Positions 61,658 to 64,000 of a stretch of 64,000 bases of DNA are shown piece by piece. The position numbers and the translations under genes were made by a program. The notes beneath the pieces are model-generated. The model was given only the letters and a program-made list of their open reading frames with translations. It was not told the DNA's origin and did no database searches. The stretch comes from Bdellovibrio bacteriovorus HD100 (lineage in GTDB: Bacteria > Bdellovibrionota > Bdellovibrionia > Bdellovibrionales > Bdellovibrionaceae): the NCBI RefSeq assembly GCF_000196175.1, contig NC_005363.1, forward strand, positions 2,666,001 to 2,730,000, in the 5' to 3' direction. Every line of letters starts with the position of its first letter. The first letter of the stretch is position 1.

Positions 61658-62590
61658 ATGCGTTTCAAAATAATTTCACTTTTTGCGACGTTGTTATTGT
61701 CTTCATTCTCGGCTCAAGGGTACGTTCCCAACTCGCCCCTCACGACAAATGATCCTTCGTTCGGTATGACCGGAAAGTTCAATCCCGCCGGGTGGTCGGA
61801 CTGGATCACCATTGGTGGTATTGGCACATCTGATCCAGCCAGTTGTTCCCTTTCAGGGTTTCGCAACATCGTGTTTGTAAAAGGCACCGACAATGCGCTG
61901 TGGTCGCGTTACTGGAACGGAGCCGAATGGTCTGAATGGTTTTCTTTAGGGGGCGTGCTGACGTCTTCACCTGCGGCGGCCTGCCAAGGTGAACAGATCT
62001 ATGTCTTTGCCCGGGGCACCGACAACGCCCTGTGGGCGCGTTACTGGTGGGGATCTCAGTGGAGTGAATGGATCAGCATCGGTGGTGTGCTGACATCAGG
62101 GCCGGCGGTGACTTCATGGGAATTTGGCCGCGTGGATGTCTTTGTTCGCGGTACCGACAATGCCCTCTGGCACAAGTGGTTCGCCAGTGGCGCGTGGTCT
62201 GAATGGGAGTCCTTGGGTGGCATTCTGACTTCCGACCCTGCGGCGGCGTCATGGTCCGCCGGAAGAATTGACGTCTTTGTCCGTGGCACTGACAACGCCC
62301 TCTGGCACAAGTGGTTTGCGGGTGGCTGGTCCGGCTGGGAATCTCTGGGCGGCATTCTGACCTCTGATCCCGATGTGGCTTCTTGGGGTGCAGGAAGATT
62401 GGATGTTTTTGTTCGCGGCACTGACAACGCCCTTTGGCACCTGTGGTGGGATAGCAAATGGAGCTCGTGGGAGTCCTTGGGAGGCATTTTAACCTCCGGC
62501 CCCGGAGCTGCCGCATTGGCTCAGGGGTATCTGATCATTTACGTGAAAGGAACTGATCAGGCCCTCTGGTTTAAGACCTTTGCACCTTAA
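61658..62590 (+). CDS. Secreted beta-propeller lectin-like protein, six repeats
   Basis: 310 aa with a signal peptide (cut near AQGYV). Then six repeats of about 46 residues, each with W-x-x-W, LGG-x-LTS-x-P, DVFVRGTDNALW and a trailing aromatic. This is the pattern of PLL/PVL-type propeller lectins (DUF346-like), which bind fucose and O-methylated sugars. AGGAGGT precedes the ATG. It might bind prey surface glycans; that is inference. Repeats 3-6 are nearly identical. Confidence 0.85.
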   Translation: MRFKIISLFATLLLSSFSAQGYVPNSPLTTNDPSFGMTGKFNPAGWSDWITIGGIGTSDPASCSLSGFRNIVFVKGTDNALWSRYWNGAEWSEWFSLGGVLTSSPAAACQGEQIYVFARGTDNALWARYWWGSQWSEWISIGGVLTSGPAVTSWEFGRVDVFVRGTDNALWHKWFASGAWSEWESLGGILTSDPAAASWSAGRIDVFVRGTDNALWHKWFAGGWSGWESLGGILTSDPDVASWGAGRLDVFVRGTDNALWHLWWDSKWSSWESLGGILTSGPGAAALAQGYLIIYVKGTDQALWFKTFAP

Positions 62591-62621
62591 CAACCTATTC
62601 ATCACAAAAAACTGACACCAA

Positions 62622-62648
62622 GTGCTCCGTCGGAATCTGACGGAGCAC
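62622..62648. terminator. Perfect 10-bp hairpin after the lectin gene
   Basis: GTGCTCCGTC and GACGGAGCAC pair around a 7-base loop. No T-run. Confidence 0.5.
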
Positions 62649-62753
62649 ACAATTGAAGAATCCCGTGAATAATTTTTATCCGGCCCTCTGCCCCCATAGT
62701 GATTCGTATTTGTCTGTGCTAAAGAGGGCTCTTAAAAAACCACGGAGTTTCCC

Positions 62754-63062
62754 ATGAAATCATTGATTCTTGTTCTGATGACCCTCGTTTCCACTTCCGC
62801 GATGGCTGCTAAACTTGAAAAACTTCCCTGCGCTCAGTTTGCACAAGGTGCCGCGGAAGCTGATTATCTGCGTGACGCCACGGGCATCCAAGGCCACGAA
62901 TTTGAATCTTCCATCATCGGCTACACAAAAATTGACAACCGTCAGTCTGCCGTGACAGTGGAAATTACTGGCGCCAACGACGAAGGTGACACTTGGACAA
63001 CTCAATATGAAGTTGTCGTGCAGGCTCCGGCTTGTGCCCTTGTTGAAATCAGCGCGAAGTAA
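62754..63062 (+). CDS. Small secreted protein, 102 aa
   Basis: Signal peptide (cut near AMAAK), then a small beta-rich domain with two cysteines. No family. Strong terminator after it. Confidence 0.68.
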   Translation: MKSLILVLMTLVSTSAMAAKLEKLPCAQFAQGAAEADYLRDATGIQGHEFESSIIGYTKIDNRQSAVTVEITGANDEGDTWTTQYEVVVQAPACALVEISAK

Positions 63063-63093
63063 ATAACCGCCGTCATAGTTCTGTTAAAAATCT

Positions 63094-63126
63094 GCCGACT
63101 CCACCTGTGGGGTCGGCTTTTTTTTT
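63094..63126 (+). terminator. Terminator before nrfH
   Basis: GCCGACTCCAC and GTGGGGTCGGC pair with one G-U around a 2-base loop, followed by T9. Confidence 0.92.
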
Positions 63127-63207
63127 GCTTTCAACCCGGGTTGGATTGAAGAGCCCAGTGTCGGAATAAACCTACCCAACTATTGAAAAGTAATTGATAA
63201 TCCGTTT

Positions 63208-63663
63208 ATGTCCAACTTTAGCAAACTCAACCTGCTCATATTGGTTCTTTTCGGTGTTGTCATCGGCTTGGGCTGCTACTCCTTCATTTATGCCAAGGGT
63301 TATTCGTACATGTCTGACGATCCCAAGGCCTGTGTGAACTGTCATATCATGCGTGAAAACATGGATTCCTGGCAGAAGTCCGCCCATCACCACGTCGCCA
63401 AGTGCAATGACTGTCACCTGCCCCACAACATTGTTGGCAAATACGCTGTGAAAGCCCTGAATGGCTGGAACCATTCCGTCGCCTTCACCCTGCAGAACTT
63501 TCATGAGCCCATTCTGATCAAAGAACACAGCCTGAAGGTGGTGAAAAGTTCCTGCCTGAACTGCCATCAGCCCATGGTTCAGGCCATGGATCGCACCGAT
63601 AAAAATCACAACGAGGAAGCCAACTGTCTGCACTGCCACCGCGGTGTGGGACACGTTCGATAG
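63208..63663 (+). CDS. nrfH: Cytochrome c nitrite reductase small subunit NrfH
   Basis: 151 aa with one N-terminal membrane helix (about 8-28) and four CxxCH haem sites (CVNCH, CNDCH, CLNCH, CLHCH). NrfH takes electrons from menaquinol and passes them to NrfA in the periplasm. nrfA starts 9 bases later, so the two are one operon. Confidence 0.95.
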   Translation: MSNFSKLNLLILVLFGVVIGLGCYSFIYAKGYSYMSDDPKACVNCHIMRENMDSWQKSAHHHVAKCNDCHLPHNIVGKYAVKALNGWNHSVAFTLQNFHEPILIKEHSLKVVKSSCLNCHQPMVQAMDRTDKNHNEEANCLHCHRGVGHVR

Positions 63664-63672
63664 GAGTCTGGT

Positions 63673-64000
63673 ATGAACAAGAACAAATGGATGTTTCTGG
63701 CCGTCGGCGGCGCCGCCATCGTCACGGTGCTGGTCACAGCCCTGCTGGTGAACATCTTTGAAAGAAAATCTGAAGAGAAAAATCCCTTCTATCGCGTTGT
63801 GGAAATCACAGATGATATCGATGATCCGGCAGTCTGGGGTAAGAATTTCCCGCACCAGTATGATTCCTATCTGAAAACCGCTGACATGACCCGCACCAAG
63901 TACGGCGGATCTGAGGCCTTCCCCCATATCCCCACGGACAAAGACCCCCGCGACGTGGTTTCAGCCCAGAAGCTGGATGAGGATCCCCGCCTGAAAATCA
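63673..64000 (+). CDS. nrfA: Cytochrome c nitrite reductase NrfA (partial, runs off the window)
   Basis: Only the first 109 codons are present; the gene continues past 64000. GGAG lies before the ATG. The N-terminal signal/anchor is followed by a segment with [12 protein letters not shown] and [12 protein letters not shown], which matches the NrfA N-terminus. The haem motifs lie beyond the window. NrfA reduces nitrite to ammonium. Confidence 0.88.
   Translation, partial: MNKNKWMFLAVGGAAIVTVLVTALLVNIFERKSEEKNPFYRVVEITDDIDDPAVWGKNFPHQYDSYLKTADMTRTKYGGSEAFPHIPTDKDPRDVVSAQKLDEDPRLKI

Noticed and set aside
62056-62516. Two repetitive open frames on the minus strand
   Set aside because: Both mirror the near-identical repeats of the lectin gene; the repeat structure alone explains them.
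61658-62590. CRISPR array or DNA repeat array
   Set aside because: The repeats are about 138 bp, in frame, and code for propeller blades.

Overview
The window reads as chromosomal DNA of a Bdellovibrio-type predatory bacterium (Bdellovibrionota). This is inferred from gene content, not from a database match. The pointers are a RomR-like response regulator, two tandem TIGR02147-type regulators, a very high share of small secreted proteins of unknown function, two SleB-like wall hydrolases, a Bat/MoxR operon, and dense, often overlapping genes on both strands. No rRNA, CRISPR array or transposase is seen.

Layout. 1-2.6 kb: three exported or membrane proteins of unknown role. 2.6-5.3 kb: a sulfonate/nitrate/taurine-type ABC importer. 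5.5-8.8 kb: hutH-hutU for histidine breakdown, with a long inverted-repeat element just upstream of hutH. 9-13.5 kb: an outer-membrane barrel protein, a Nudix hydrolase and the run lptG-def-fmt-rpe. 13.5-18 kb: the RomR-like regulator, nadC, birA, a thioredoxin-fold protein, a GyrI-like protein and a SleB-like hydrolase. 18-24.9 kb: envelope proteins (SIMPL, OmpA lipoprotein, a Gly/His-rich protein), a KH protein, twin TIGR02147 regulators and an HD hydrolase. 24.9-35 kb: a Tat-type FAD oxidoreductase with a DUF3703 protein, a second SleB-like protein, aconitase, a sirtuin and a HigBA-like toxin-antitoxin pair with a perfect operator palindrome. 35-43.1 kb: the minus-strand operon moxR-DUF58-DUF4381-like-batA-batB-batC-batD plus a TonB/AgmX-like protein. 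It is flanked by an HtpX-like protein whose zinc-protease motif is broken, then DUF1844 and HtrA genes.

46.4-48.4 kb is the most unusual part. After spoVG come a GC-rich structured stretch with its own terminator and a tRNA-Gln gene. Beyond the tRNA, its 3' end and flank are repeated directly about 230 bp downstream and once in inverted orientation. The inverted and direct copies can pair and enclose three further hairpins, giving a cloverleaf-like structure of about 160 nt. Next comes a lone, clearly AT-rich gene for a 401-residue protein with an Rx4H HEPN-type motif, which looks acquired and could be a defence ribonuclease.

48.6-64 kb: secreted unknowns, including one with a PARP-like ADP-ribosyltransferase signature, a TPR lipoprotein, a beta-lactamase-fold protein, several metabolic enzymes, an MscS channel, a glycerophosphodiesterase, a gene behind a 26-bp perfect palindrome abutting a TATAAT box, an RluA-type pseudouridine synthase, a six-repeat PLL-like lectin, and nrfH with the start of nrfA (cut by the window edge). 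Three genes (def, nadC, rluA-like) have their ribosome-binding site inside the 3' arm of a perfect hairpin.
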